Origin: Pseudomonas cavernae
GTDB lineage: Bacteria > Pseudomonadota > Gammaproteobacteria > Pseudomonadales > Pseudomonadaceae
DNA length: 64,000 bases
Assembly: GCF_003595175.1 (NCBI RefSeq)
Contig: NZ_CP032419.1
Span: 1,178,001-1,242,000 of the forward strand
Direction of reading: 5' to 3'
In this document: positions 37,850-45,784 of the stretch, piece by piece
Layout of the letters: each line of letters opens with the position of its first letter
How positions within the stretch are numbered: position 1 is the first letter of the stretch
Made by a program: the position numbers and the translations under genes
Notes under the pieces: generated by a model
The model's input: only the letters and a program-made list of their open reading frames with translations
What the model was told of the DNA's origin: nothing
Databases searched by the model: none

Positions 37850-39016
37850 TCAGAGCCCCGCGGCCAGGGCCTTGTCGAGCAGCCAGTCGAACGACGGGCC
37901 ACGATTGGCGCTGACTTCCACCGGGCGCCCGGCGAGGGCGTTGTCCAGCGGCTGGTCCGGCTGGATCTGCACGCGGATGTCGGTGGACAGGTCGGTGCTG
38001 TTGGTCAGGTTGCTGCTGACGATCTTGCCGCTGCGCACCTGGTCTTCGCCGGCGACCTCGAAGCTGACCCGGGTGCCCGGCCGGATCTCGTTGAACTTGG
38101 CGTAGGGGAAGCGCGCCTCGATGCTGGCCTGGCTGCCGCGCGGGGCGAGCTGGAAGATCGCTTCGCCCTTGCTGGCGTATTGGCCGTCAGCGACCAACTG
38201 GCGCACCAGGGTGCAATCGCAGGGGCTGGTCAGGGTGCCCTTCATCTGCTTGCCGAACAGTTCCTCGATCTTCGCCGGCTTGAGGTCGCTGTCGTCCAGA
38301 TGGCCCTTGAGCATCTCCAGCATCGAGGCGCTGAAGGTGCCGATCGGTGCGCCCTTGGCGACCAGGCCGTCGGCGCCGATCAGGCTCTGCACCGTGCCTT
38401 CGCGCGGCATGGTCACCTGCTGGCCGGGCACGCTGACCAGGGCGGACTGGGCGTGGCTGACGAAGTACAGGCTGTACAGCGACTTGCCAATGAAGGCACA
38501 GGCGCCGATGCCGACCAGCAGCACGCCGAAGCTCACCGTCACCGCGCGCAGGCGGCCGATCACGCCCATGCCGCCGGCGGCTTTGTCCTTGCGTGGTTTG
38601 GTGAAGTTGTCGCGCTGCAGGGTGCTGAGCAGTTCGCCGACGCTGACCAGCTCGCCGGACAGGTGCGCGGTGATCAGCTGGCGCAGGGTGGCGATGTCGC
38701 TCTTCTGCAGGTTGTGGAACTGGCAGCCGACCCGGCCGCTGTCGAAGTCCACCGAGCGCACCTGGAATTCCACATCCATGCTCAGGCTGAGGTTGTCGAT
38801 GGTGAACAGCAGGCGGCCCTTGTGGTAATCGCCGACCTGCACCGGGATCTTGCTGGCGCCGTAGCCGAAGCCGCCGGCGGAGATGTCCAGCAGGGTCTGT
38901 TCGGCCACTTCGCGGTTCTTGCCGACGAAGCGGAGTTTGGCGGGGATCTTCACCCGGGCGTGCTGACGCTGGGTTTCCGATTCATGCACGATGTTGACGT
39001 TCACGGCGGTATTCAT
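37850..39016 (-). CDS. alg44: Alg44 copy 2: PilZ co-polymerase with canonical Asp44
   Basis: 388 residues from the ATG at 39016. PilZ domain with R17-x3-R21 (RQHAR) and D44-I-S-A-G-G, i.e. the complete c-di-GMP-binding motif set. One membrane helix (about 158-180) and a periplasmic domain with 'CDCTLVRQLVADGQYASKGE' follow. It activates Alg8 on c-di-GMP binding. The C-terminus carries a short extra tail (DWLLDKALAAGL) not present in copy 1. Gap of 33 bp to alg8. Confidence 0.95.
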   Translation of the reverse strand: MNTAVNVNIVHESETQRQHARVKIPAKLRFVGKNREVAEQTLLDISAGGFGYGASKIPVQVGDYHKGRLLFTIDNLSLSMDVEFQVRSVDFDSGRVGCQFHNLQKSDIATLRQLITAHLSGELVSVGELLSTLQRDNFTKPRKDKAAGGMGVIGRLRAVTVSFGVLLVGIGACAFIGKSLYSLYFVSHAQSALVSVPGQQVTMPREGTVQSLIGADGLVAKGAPIGTFSASMLEMLKGHLDDSDLKPAKIEELFGKQMKGTLTSPCDCTLVRQLVADGQYASKGEAIFQLAPRGSQASIEARFPYAKFNEIRPGTRVSFEVAGEDQVRSGKIVSSNLTNSTDLSTDIRVQIQPDQPLDNALAGRPVEVSANRGPSFDWLLDKALAAGL

Positions 39017-39049
39017 GGTGGTTTTCCTACTCAAGTCCATTGGGTTGGC

Positions 39050-40531
39050 TCAGACCACGAGCAGCAGCGTGGCGATGAACAAGCTGGCAGCGGAGAAGGT
39101 CATGGAGCGTGACGACCAGGTGTTGAACCAGCGCTGGAAGCTGGCGAGGTCGCGGTTGAGCTTGGTCGGCTGGCGCGTCCAGGACTGCTGGTCGAGGCGG
39201 AAGAACACGTAGATCTTCACCAGCGCGCCGACGATCTGGTTGTAATAAAGAATCAAGGGGTAGGCCGGGCCGATGTGGTGGCCGGTGACCGACAGCAGCA
39301 GGGTCAGCACCAGCCGGGTGATGCCGATCCACAGCAGGTAAACCAGCAGGTAGGCGATGCTGTACTTGAGGCTGGCGATCAGCGCCACGGCGAGGCCGAG
39401 CAGGCAGGTCCACATCGACACGCGCTGGTCGAACAGCACCAGGCTGGTGAACCAACCGAGACGCTTGGGCCCGAGCTTCATCGCCCGCGAGTTCTGCCGC
39501 AGGTTGTTGCCGTACCAGCGGAACATCAGCTTGCGGCTGGCCTTGAGGAAGCTCTTCTCCGGCGGGTGCTCGACCGTGTTGATCGCCGCATCCGGCACGT
39601 AGAAGGTGTCGTAGCCCAGGCGCATCAGGCTGAACCAGCTGGACTTGTCGTCGCCGGTGAGAAAGCGGAAGCGGCCCAGGCGCCAGTGCTCGAGATAGTC
39701 GCTCTCGACGTCGGAGATGAATTCGGGGTTGGTCACCACCGAGGCGCGAAATACCGACATGCGCCCGGTCATGGTCAGCACCCGCTTGCTCAGGGCCATC
39801 GAGCACATGTTCAGGTGGCGCTGGGCGAAGCGCAGCTTGTGCCACTCGCTCATGATGTAGCCGCCGCGCACCTCGCAGAACTCGTTGGTGGTCAGCCCGC
39901 CGACCTTGGGGAACAGCTTGAACCAGGGCAGGGTGCGCTTGACGGTGTTGGCTTCGAGCACGCTGTCGCCGTCGATCACCGCGACCACTGCATTGTCGTC
40001 CGGCAGGTGCCGGGAGATGGCGCGAAAGCCGTTGGCCAGGCCGTCGCGCTTGCCGGTGCCGGCGATGCGTACGAAGTCCAGCTTGACCCGCTCCGGCGGC
40101 TGGTACTTGGCCCACAGGGCCTTGACCAGCAGTTCGTCGGAGCGCTCGACGATGGAGCACACCACGGTGGTCGGGTAGCCGCAGGCGATGGCCTCCTCGA
40201 TCACCGAGCGGTAGACCATGGCGGTGGTCAGTGCGTCGATGCGGAAGCTGGTGACCATCAGGAACACCTGTGAAGGGTCGGCGTCCTTGCCGAGTTTTTT
40301 CACCTTGCGGCGGTAGTGCGGGTACACGACATAGAGGAACAGCATGCCGCGCAGGAAGTGCGTGGCACCCATGGAGTAGCGCCAAATGCCGACCGCACCG
40401 ATCAGCAGGAGGAAGTCCTTCGATTCGGGGTCGAACAGCGTGCGTGGCAGCGCCAGAGCGATCACCATCAGCAGGCTGAGGTAGAACAACCATCCGGCGG
40501 CATCGACGAAACCCTGCTTGAGCCTGTCCAT
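39050..40531 (-). CDS. alg8: Alg8 copy 2: alginate polymerase (GT2)
   Basis: 493 residues, same length as copy 1. GT2 catalytic Asp187/Asp189 in IDGDS and T-G-D-D-K near 292-296 are present, as are the flanking membrane helices and the '[13 protein letters not shown]' segment. It polymerises GDP-mannuronate across the inner membrane with Alg44. It is preceded by a 211-bp spacer after algD with conserved inverted repeats. Differences from copy 1 concentrate in the cytosolic stretch 75-92 and around 190-206. Confidence 0.95.
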   Translation of the reverse strand: MDRLKQGFVDAAGWLFYLSLLMVIALALPRTLFDPESKDFLLLIGAVGIWRYSMGATHFLRGMLFLYVVYPHYRRKVKKLGKDADPSQVFLMVTSFRIDALTTAMVYRSVIEEAIACGYPTTVVCSIVERSDELLVKALWAKYQPPERVKLDFVRIAGTGKRDGLANGFRAISRHLPDDNAVVAVIDGDSVLEANTVKRTLPWFKLFPKVGGLTTNEFCEVRGGYIMSEWHKLRFAQRHLNMCSMALSKRVLTMTGRMSVFRASVVTNPEFISDVESDYLEHWRLGRFRFLTGDDKSSWFSLMRLGYDTFYVPDAAINTVEHPPEKSFLKASRKLMFRWYGNNLRQNSRAMKLGPKRLGWFTSLVLFDQRVSMWTCLLGLAVALIASLKYSIAYLLVYLLWIGITRLVLTLLLSVTGHHIGPAYPLILYYNQIVGALVKIYVFFRLDQQSWTRQPTKLNRDLASFQRWFNTWSSRSMTFSAASLFIATLLLVV

Positions 40532-40624
40532 TGTCTGTATCCGTCATCAATTCCGGACATGCCTGTGGCGACGGGGCGAAGCATCGGCTCGCCCAGGTGC
40601 TATGGCTGTCTGGCAGGAAATAAG

Positions 40625-40729
40625 GTTCTGCGGGCGCTGGCTGGGCGTTGCGGTGCGCCCCAGGGCACCCGGCAGAACTGAGCTTCTCGGCGGTCGTTGC
40701 GCGCCGGCGGTTAGCCGGGCGCGACCGCC
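40625..40729 (-). ncRNA. Structured algD-alg8 spacer, copy 2
   Basis: GTTCTGC (40625-40631) pairs with GCAGAAC (40672-40678), and GGCGGTCG (40689-40696) with CGACCGCC (40722-40729), the same two stems as in copy 1 at the same distance from the algD stop, although the loop sequences differ. Conservation of stems with changing loops supports an RNA element. Confidence 0.55.
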
Positions 40730-40742
40730 ACCTTCTAGTGGC

Positions 40743-42053
40743 TTACCAGCAGATGCCTTCGCGGCCGGCGCCGCTGGGCTGGGCCATGAAGCCGACCAGG
40801 TCGACGATCTGCTTGCCTTCCGGCACTTGCTGGGCGAAGGCACGGAAGCGCTCGTCGCCATTGCCGAGGACGATGATGTCGGCGCGCTCGACCACACTGT
40901 CGAGGTCACTGTTGAGCAGCGAGGACACATGCGGAATCTTCGATTCGATGTAGTCCTTGTTCGCCCCGTGGACCCGTGCGTATTCGACGTTGCGGTCGTA
41001 GATGCTCAGGTCATAGCCCTTGCCGATGAGCATCTCGGCCAGTTCCACCAGCGGGCTTTCGCGCAGGTCGTCGGTGCCGGCCTTGAAGGCGAGGCCGAGC
41101 AGGGCGACCCGGCGCTTGTCGTGGCTGGCGATGATGTCGAAGGCGTTCTGCACCTGCGCCTCGTTGCTGCGCATCAGCGAGCCGAGCAGCGGCGCCTCGA
41201 CGTCCATCTGGCCGGCGCGGTAGGTGAGGGCGCGCACGTCCTTGGGCAGGCACGAGCCGCCGAAGGCGAAGCCGGGCTTCATGTAGTACTTGGACAGGTT
41301 GAGCGTGTGGTCCTGGCAGACCACGTCCATCACTTCGCGGCCATCGACGCCGGCGGCCTTGGCGATGTTGCCGATCTCGTTGGCGAAGGTCACCTTGGTG
41401 GCGTGCCAGACGTTGCAGGTGTACTTGATCATCTCGGCGACTTCGATGTCCTTGCGGATGATCGGCGCGTCCAGTTCGCGGTAGATGGCTTCCAGAACAT
41501 CGCCGGAGCGGCTGTCCAGCTCGCCGATCACCGTCATCGGCGGGAAGTCGTAGTCCTTGATCGCCGTGCTTTCGCGCAGGAACTCGGGATTCACCGCGAC
41601 GCCGAAGTCGACCCCGGCCTTCTTCCCGGAGCAGTCCTCGAGGATCGGGATCACCACGTTCTTCACCGTGCCCGGCAACACCGTGCTGCGCACCACCACG
41701 GTGTGGCGCTCGCTCTTGGTACGCAGGACTGCGCCGATCTGCCGGCAGACCGATTCGATGTAATCGAGCTCCAGGTCGCCATTCTTCTTGCTCGGCGTGC
41801 CGACGCAGAGCATCGACAGTTCGCTGGCGGCAATCGCCGCGGCCACATCGGTGGTGCCCCGCAGGCGGCCGGACTGGATGCCCTGTTGCAGAAGCTCTTC
41901 CAAACCGGGTTCGACGATGGGCGATTTGCCCTTGTTGATCAGGTCGATCTTGGTGGCGGATATATCCACGCCGATCACTTCATGACCACGTGCAGAGAGG
42001 CAACCGGCACATACTGCACCGACGTAGCCAAGACCAAAAATGCTGATGCGCAT
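40743..42053 (-). CDS. algD: AlgD copy 2: GDP-mannose 6-dehydrogenase
   Basis: 436 residues from the ATG at 42053 (AAGGTG 9 bases upstream). GLGYVG is at 7-12 and catalytic Cys268 in GGSCLPKD. It oxidises GDP-mannose to GDP-mannuronate. First gene of operon copy 2. Very similar to copy 1, with changes such as S21A, V27I and Q52E/Q53E in the first 60 residues. Its leader has a perfect AlgR-type box and a better AlgU-type promoter match than copy 1. Confidence 0.96.
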   Translation of the reverse strand: MRISIFGLGYVGAVCAGCLSARGHEVIGVDISATKIDLINKGKSPIVEPGLEELLQQGIQSGRLRGTTDVAAAIAASELSMLCVGTPSKKNGDLELDYIESVCRQIGAVLRTKSERHTVVVRSTVLPGTVKNVVIPILEDCSGKKAGVDFGVAVNPEFLRESTAIKDYDFPPMTVIGELDSRSGDVLEAIYRELDAPIIRKDIEVAEMIKYTCNVWHATKVTFANEIGNIAKAAGVDGREVMDVVCQDHTLNLSKYYMKPGFAFGGSCLPKDVRALTYRAGQMDVEAPLLGSLMRSNEAQVQNAFDIIASHDKRRVALLGLAFKAGTDDLRESPLVELAEMLIGKGYDLSIYDRNVEYARVHGANKDYIESKIPHVSSLLNSDLDSVVERADIIVLGNGDERFRAFAQQVPEGKQIVDLVGFMAQPSGAGREGICW

Positions 42054-42089
42054 TGTGTTCACCTTGTTCATTTATCACGCCGCTAATAT

Positions 42090-42109
42090 GTCGGATTTAT
42101 GAATCCGAC
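42090..42109 (-). promoter_or_regulatory. Perfect hairpin in the algD copy 2 leader
   Basis: GTCGGATT-TATG-AATCCGAC is an 8-bp perfect stem with a 4-base loop, 37 bp before the algD start and upstream of its ribosome site. Copy 1 has no equivalent here. It may protect the 5' end or modulate translation. Confidence 0.5.
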
Positions 42110-42166
42110 TCCTTTCTGGCGTCCGGGTTAATAATTAAACGGCCGAACGCAGGCATAATAAGTTCG

Positions 42167-42188
42167 GAGCGCCGGGTAGTTGGCGCTC
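42167..42188 (-). promoter_or_regulatory. algD leader hairpin, copy 2
   Basis: GAGCGCC / GGCGCTC stem with an 8-base loop, at the position aligned with GAGTGCC / GGCACTC in copy 1. One base pair is exchanged with compensation. It is followed on the transcript by the shared block CTTATTATGCCTGCG. Confidence 0.6.
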
Positions 42189-42213
42189 AAGTTGGGCATG
42201 TTGTTGGAGGTTC
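42186..42213 (-). promoter_or_regulatory. AlgU-type promoter candidate, algD copy 2
   Basis: On the minus strand, GAACCT, 16 bases, then CTTGA resembles the AlgU consensus GAACTT-N16/17-TCTGA (5 of 6 and 3 of 5 matches). It lies about 135-160 bp upstream of the start codon. Copy 1 has lost two bases in this spacer. Confidence 0.35.
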
Positions 42214-42448
42214 TGCCCTGGGAAATATGGCGGGGCGCTCCGCTATGGGGCGCTGCGCCGTGCTTAGGCTGCTGGTGGTCTACTTCTGGTGCATTTTCTC
42301 CTGAATTTTAACCAGGGCTTCATAGTTGCCTAAGTGCCATCATTATTGCTCCAGCAACTACGGCTTGAAGTTATTTTGCTGGCACTTTGGCAGTTCATAA
42401 ATTCTTGTTGCGGGGCTATGAGCGGAATTGCTGAAAGTTAGTTCATGA

Positions 42449-42457
42449 CCGTTCGTC
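42449..42457 (+). promoter_or_regulatory. AlgR box, algD copy 2
   Basis: CCGTTCGTC is a perfect match to the AlgR-binding consensus and lies about 400 bp upstream of the algD start, as for far-upstream AlgR sites at Pseudomonas aeruginosa algD. GGCCATTA at 42472-42479 resembles part of the known AmrZ site in that promoter. The surrounding 42290-42600 segment is AT-rich, fitting a control region. Confidence 0.55.
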
Positions 42458-42794
42458 AGGCTTTTTTGAATGGCCATTAATTAACTTGGCTGAAATAAGC
42501 AATTGCATATTGCTGGCACTTTATCGTCAGGCCGCTAATTGCCTGGGCTGAACTAATGGAGGTGACTTTTTGCCAGTATGCAAACGTGGCCGAAGTTGCC
42601 ATGGAAAAAAATGGCGGGACAAGAACTTCTTCGCGAGGTTTGCAGGGAATAACTCGGGGGCCACAGGAGTTCGCCCACTCATGTGGAGGCGACGGGCTGA
42701 CGGCGGAGGGACGGGACTGGCCCTCGGCGCTGGCGCCACGCTGGTGCGTGGCGGACCTAGGGCTGGAGGCGCGGGGAGAAGGACTCTGCAGTCC

Positions 42795-43000
42795 GTAGGA
42801 TGGGTTGAGCGAAGCGATACCCATCGGCATCGGCTCGATGGGTAGCGTCGTTGCACGCCTCAACTCATCCTACGGAAGCATCATCCGCTGCGCTCAGGCC
42901 GGCGGCGCGTCGCGCAGTCCGTAGGATGGGTTGAGCGAAGCGATACCCATCGGCATTGGCTCGATGGGTAGCGTCGCTGCGCGCCTCAACCCATCCTACG
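42795..43000. repeat. Two tandem GTAGGATGGG palindromes
   Basis: Each unit of about 80 bp starts GTAGGATGGGTTGAGCGAAG and ends CTCAACCCATCCTACGG (first unit CTCAACTCATCC), with inner GATACCCATC / GATGGGTA arms. The two are nearly the same, about 47 bp apart. This family also occurs at 12700, 17182, 34905 and 63526. Confidence 0.75.
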
Positions 43001-43037
43001 GGAGCATCATTCGGTGTGCGCAGGATAGGAGCTTGGC

Positions 43038-43817
43038 TCAGGCCGGTGGGGCGTCGCGCAGAAACACCAGGCTGTCCGCGGTGGAGTCCTTGGCGGAGAA
43101 ACGATAGCCCTGGTCGTTGAAGTCCTTCAGACCCTCGGGGTCGCTCAGGCGCTGCTTGATCACATAGCGGGCCATCAGGCCGCGGGCCTTCTTGGCGTAG
43201 AAACTGATGATCTTGTATTGGCCGTTCTTCAGGTCCTTGAACTCGGTGTCGATGATCCGTGCGTTCAAGGCCTTGCGCTTCACCGCGCCGAAGTATTCGT
43301 TGGACGCCAGGTTGAGCAGCACCTCGTCGCCCTGGGCGGCCAGCGCCTCGTTCAGCCAGCCGCTGATGCGTTCGCCCCAGAAGGCGTAGAGGTCCTTGCC
43401 GCGGGCGTTGGCCAGCTTGGTGCCCATCTCCAGGCGGTAGGGCTGCATCAGGTCGAGCGGCCGCAGCACGCCGTACAGGCCGGAGAGCATGCGCAGATGC
43501 GCCTGGGCGAAGTCGAAGTCGGCGTCGCTGAAGTCCTCGGCGTGCAGGCCGGTGTAGACGTCGCCCTTGAAGGCCAGCAGCGCCTGCTTGGCGTTCTGTG
43601 GGGTGAACTGCGGATGCCAGCTGCCGAAGCGCGCGGCATTCAGCCCGGCGAGCTTGTCCGACAGGTGCATCAGCTCGGCGATCTGCAGCGGCGTCAGCTC
43701 GCGCAACTGGCCGATCAGCTCCTGGGCGTGGTCGAGAAATTCGGGTTGGGTGAAGCGGGAAGTGACCGGCGGCGTCTCGTAGTCGAGGGTCTTGGCCGGG
43801 GAAATCACCATCAGCAT
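43038..43817 (-). CDS. yaaA: YaaA/DUF328 peroxide-stress protein
   Basis: 259 residues starting [14 protein letters not shown], the family's conserved N-terminus. CAGGAG lies 7 bases before the ATG at 43817. Other signatures: '[17 protein letters not shown]' and '[11 protein letters not shown]'. In Escherichia coli YaaA lowers free iron and so limits oxidative damage. The fold contains a helix-hairpin-helix DNA-binding element. Cytoplasmic, monocistronic here. Full length with no irregularity. Confidence 0.93.
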   Translation of the reverse strand: MLMVISPAKTLDYETPPVTSRFTQPEFLDHAQELIGQLRELTPLQIAELMHLSDKLAGLNAARFGSWHPQFTPQNAKQALLAFKGDVYTGLHAEDFSDADFDFAQAHLRMLSGLYGVLRPLDLMQPYRLEMGTKLANARGKDLYAFWGERISGWLNEALAAQGDEVLLNLASNEYFGAVKRKALNARIIDTEFKDLKNGQYKIISFYAKKARGLMARYVIKQRLSDPEGLKDFNDQGYRFSAKDSTADSLVFLRDAPPA

Positions 43818-44065
43818 GGGGCTACTCCTGAACGCGTCGGCGGATTCTACCGGCTTGAATCCAACGGCGCGCGCCATTCGCCCGACGCAGCATGCCGCCG
43901 GGCATCACCCGCATTGGCCCGTGGCGGCCTTGAGCCGCGGGAGCTAGTGGTTCGTTCGGACCACGTCCCGTCCCGGCGAACTATCAGCCCTTTGGGCCAT
44001 GCCCGCCGGCCGGGGTGGTTCTAGGATGTTCGACTCAGACAAAAACAACAGTTGAGGGTTGATCC

Positions 44066-45622
44066 ATGCACCTGACACAAGGCCTGCATACATCGCTGCA
44101 GATGACCCCCGAGAAGGTGGCGACCATCTATCGTGGGCGTTATCGCACCTACCGCGAACTGGGCGAGCGCGTCGCGCGCCTGGCCGGCGGCCTGCGCGAG
44201 CTGGGCGTGCAGGCGGGGGACCGGATCGCCATGCTGGCGCTCAACTCCGACCGTTTCCAGGAATACATGCTCGCCGGCTGGTGGGCCGGCGCGGTGCTCA
44301 ACCCGGTGAATATCCGCTGGAGCGCGCCGGAAATCGTCTACTCGCTGGATGATTGCGACACCGGCGTGCTGATCGTCGACAACGCCCACCTGCCGCTGGT
44401 CGAGGCGATCGTCGCCGGGGCGAAGCGCAAGCCGATCCTGATTCACGCCGACGAGGGCGAAGCGCCGGCCGGTATGCTGTCGTTCGAGCGACTGATCCTC
44501 GATTCCGCGCCGCTCGAGGACAGCTGGCGCGGCGGCGATGACCTCGCGGTGATCCTCTATACCGGCGGCACCACCGGCCTGCCCAAGGGGGTGATGCTGT
44601 CGCACGCCAACCTGTGGACCAGCGCGCTGATGCGCATGGCCGAGCTGGAGCCACTGCACGACACCCTGTGCCTGAACGTCGCCCCGCTGTTCCACACCGC
44701 CGGCCTGTCGCGGGTCGCCGCGCGGGTGATCCAGGGCGAGGCGAACGCCTATGTGCCGTTCTTCGAGCCGATCGAGGTGCTGGAGACCATCCAGCGCGAG
44801 AAGGTCGCCGAGATCATGCTGGTGCCGACCATGCTCCAGGCCCTGCTGGCCAACCCACGTTTCAAGGAGTTCGACCTCGGTAGCCTCAAGCGCATCGCCT
44901 ACGGCGCCTCGCCGATCAACGCCGCAGTGCTCGAGCAGGCGCTGGAAGTGCTGCCGCAGGCGAGCTTCTACCACACCTACGGACTCACCGAGAACTCGCC
45001 GGTGATCACCATCAACCCGCCGCAGAACCACGGCCCGGAGGCCCGCGCCAGTGGCCTGTACCGTTCCGCCGGCCGGCCGCTCGTCGGGCTCACGGCGAAG
45101 ATCGTCGACGCCGAGGGCGACGAAGTGCCGCGCGGCACGGTCGGCGAGATCATCTGCAAGGGCCCGACCGTGATGCTGGGCTACTGGAACAAGCCGGAGG
45201 AGACCGCCAAGGCGCTCAAGGACGGCTGGCTGTACACCGGCGACGCCGCCTACATGGACGAGCAGGGCTATGTGTTCATCGTCGACCGGGTCAAGGACAT
45301 GATCGTCAGCGGCGGCGAGAACGTCTATTCGGCGGAAGTCGAGAACGCCCTGGCCAAGCATCCGGCGATCGCCATGTGCGCGGTGATCGGCATCCCCCAC
45401 GATATCTGGGGCGAGGCGGTGCACGCGGTGGTCACCCTCAAGCCCGGCGCCACGGCCAGCGACGCTGAGCTGCGCCGGCATTGCCACGAGTTAATCGCCA
45501 GCTACAAGTGCCCGAAGAGCATCGAGTTTCGTGACAGCCTGCCGCTGTCCGGCGCCGGCAAGATCCTCAAGCGCGACCTGCGCGAGCCCTACTGGAAAGG
45601 CAAAGCCAAGGGCGTCAACTGA
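44066..45622 (+). CDS. Acyl-CoA ligase (ANL superfamily), tandem copy 1
   Basis: 518 residues. Adenylate-forming enzyme: YTGGTTGLPKG at 165-175 (A3), YGLTEN at 305-310 (A5), the YTGD motif near 385, 'VDRVKDMIVSGGENVYSAEVE' (hinge), and catalytic Lys499 in GAGKILKR. It activates a carboxylic acid to an acyl-CoA via acyl-AMP. The short 'NIRWSAPEI' N-domain resembles medium/long-chain fatty-acid or cyclohexane-carboxylate-type ligases; the substrate is uncertain. GAGGGTTGATCC precedes the ATG. A paralogue follows on the same strand after 162 bp, with a similar upstream sequence. Confidence 0.88.
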   Translation: MHLTQGLHTSLQMTPEKVATIYRGRYRTYRELGERVARLAGGLRELGVQAGDRIAMLALNSDRFQEYMLAGWWAGAVLNPVNIRWSAPEIVYSLDDCDTGVLIVDNAHLPLVEAIVAGAKRKPILIHADEGEAPAGMLSFERLILDSAPLEDSWRGGDDLAVILYTGGTTGLPKGVMLSHANLWTSALMRMAELEPLHDTLCLNVAPLFHTAGLSRVAARVIQGEANAYVPFFEPIEVLETIQREKVAEIMLVPTMLQALLANPRFKEFDLGSLKRIAYGASPINAAVLEQALEVLPQASFYHTYGLTENSPVITINPPQNHGPEARASGLYRSAGRPLVGLTAKIVDAEGDEVPRGTVGEIICKGPTVMLGYWNKPEETAKALKDGWLYTGDAAYMDEQGYVFIVDRVKDMIVSGGENVYSAEVENALAKHPAIAMCAVIGIPHDIWGEAVHAVVTLKPGATASDAELRRHCHELIASYKCPKSIEFRDSLPLSGAGKILKRDLREPYWKGKAKGVN

Positions 45623-45784
45623 CCCCACCGGCGACCGCCCATGTACCTTGGCGCGTCAGGGCCCTGGTTCGTTTGGACCATGCCGGCGGACCGGTCGCTA
45701 TCATTCGTTCGGGCCATGCCTCCGATGGGAATATGCTCTTAGGATGCTGACCGTCCATAAGAACAACGCCGTTGAGGTTTCCCC

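Larger units (their letters stand above)
42190..43037. other. Gene-free control region and repeats upstream of algD copy 2
   Basis: No supported gene. Bases 42290-42610 are AT-rich, with CTGGCACTTT twice (near 42380 and 42513), perhaps protein-binding sites. Two adjacent copies of the GTAGGATGGGTTGAGCG...CAACCCATCCTACGG palindrome (42795-42873 and 42921-43000) separate this region from yaaA. Confidence 0.5.

Noticed and set aside
42477..42863. Minus-strand frames of 109-128 codons upstream of algD copy 2
   Set aside because: They run through the AT-rich control region and a palindromic repeat (translation includes the repeat-derived GIASLNPSYG); no domain, no ribosome site.
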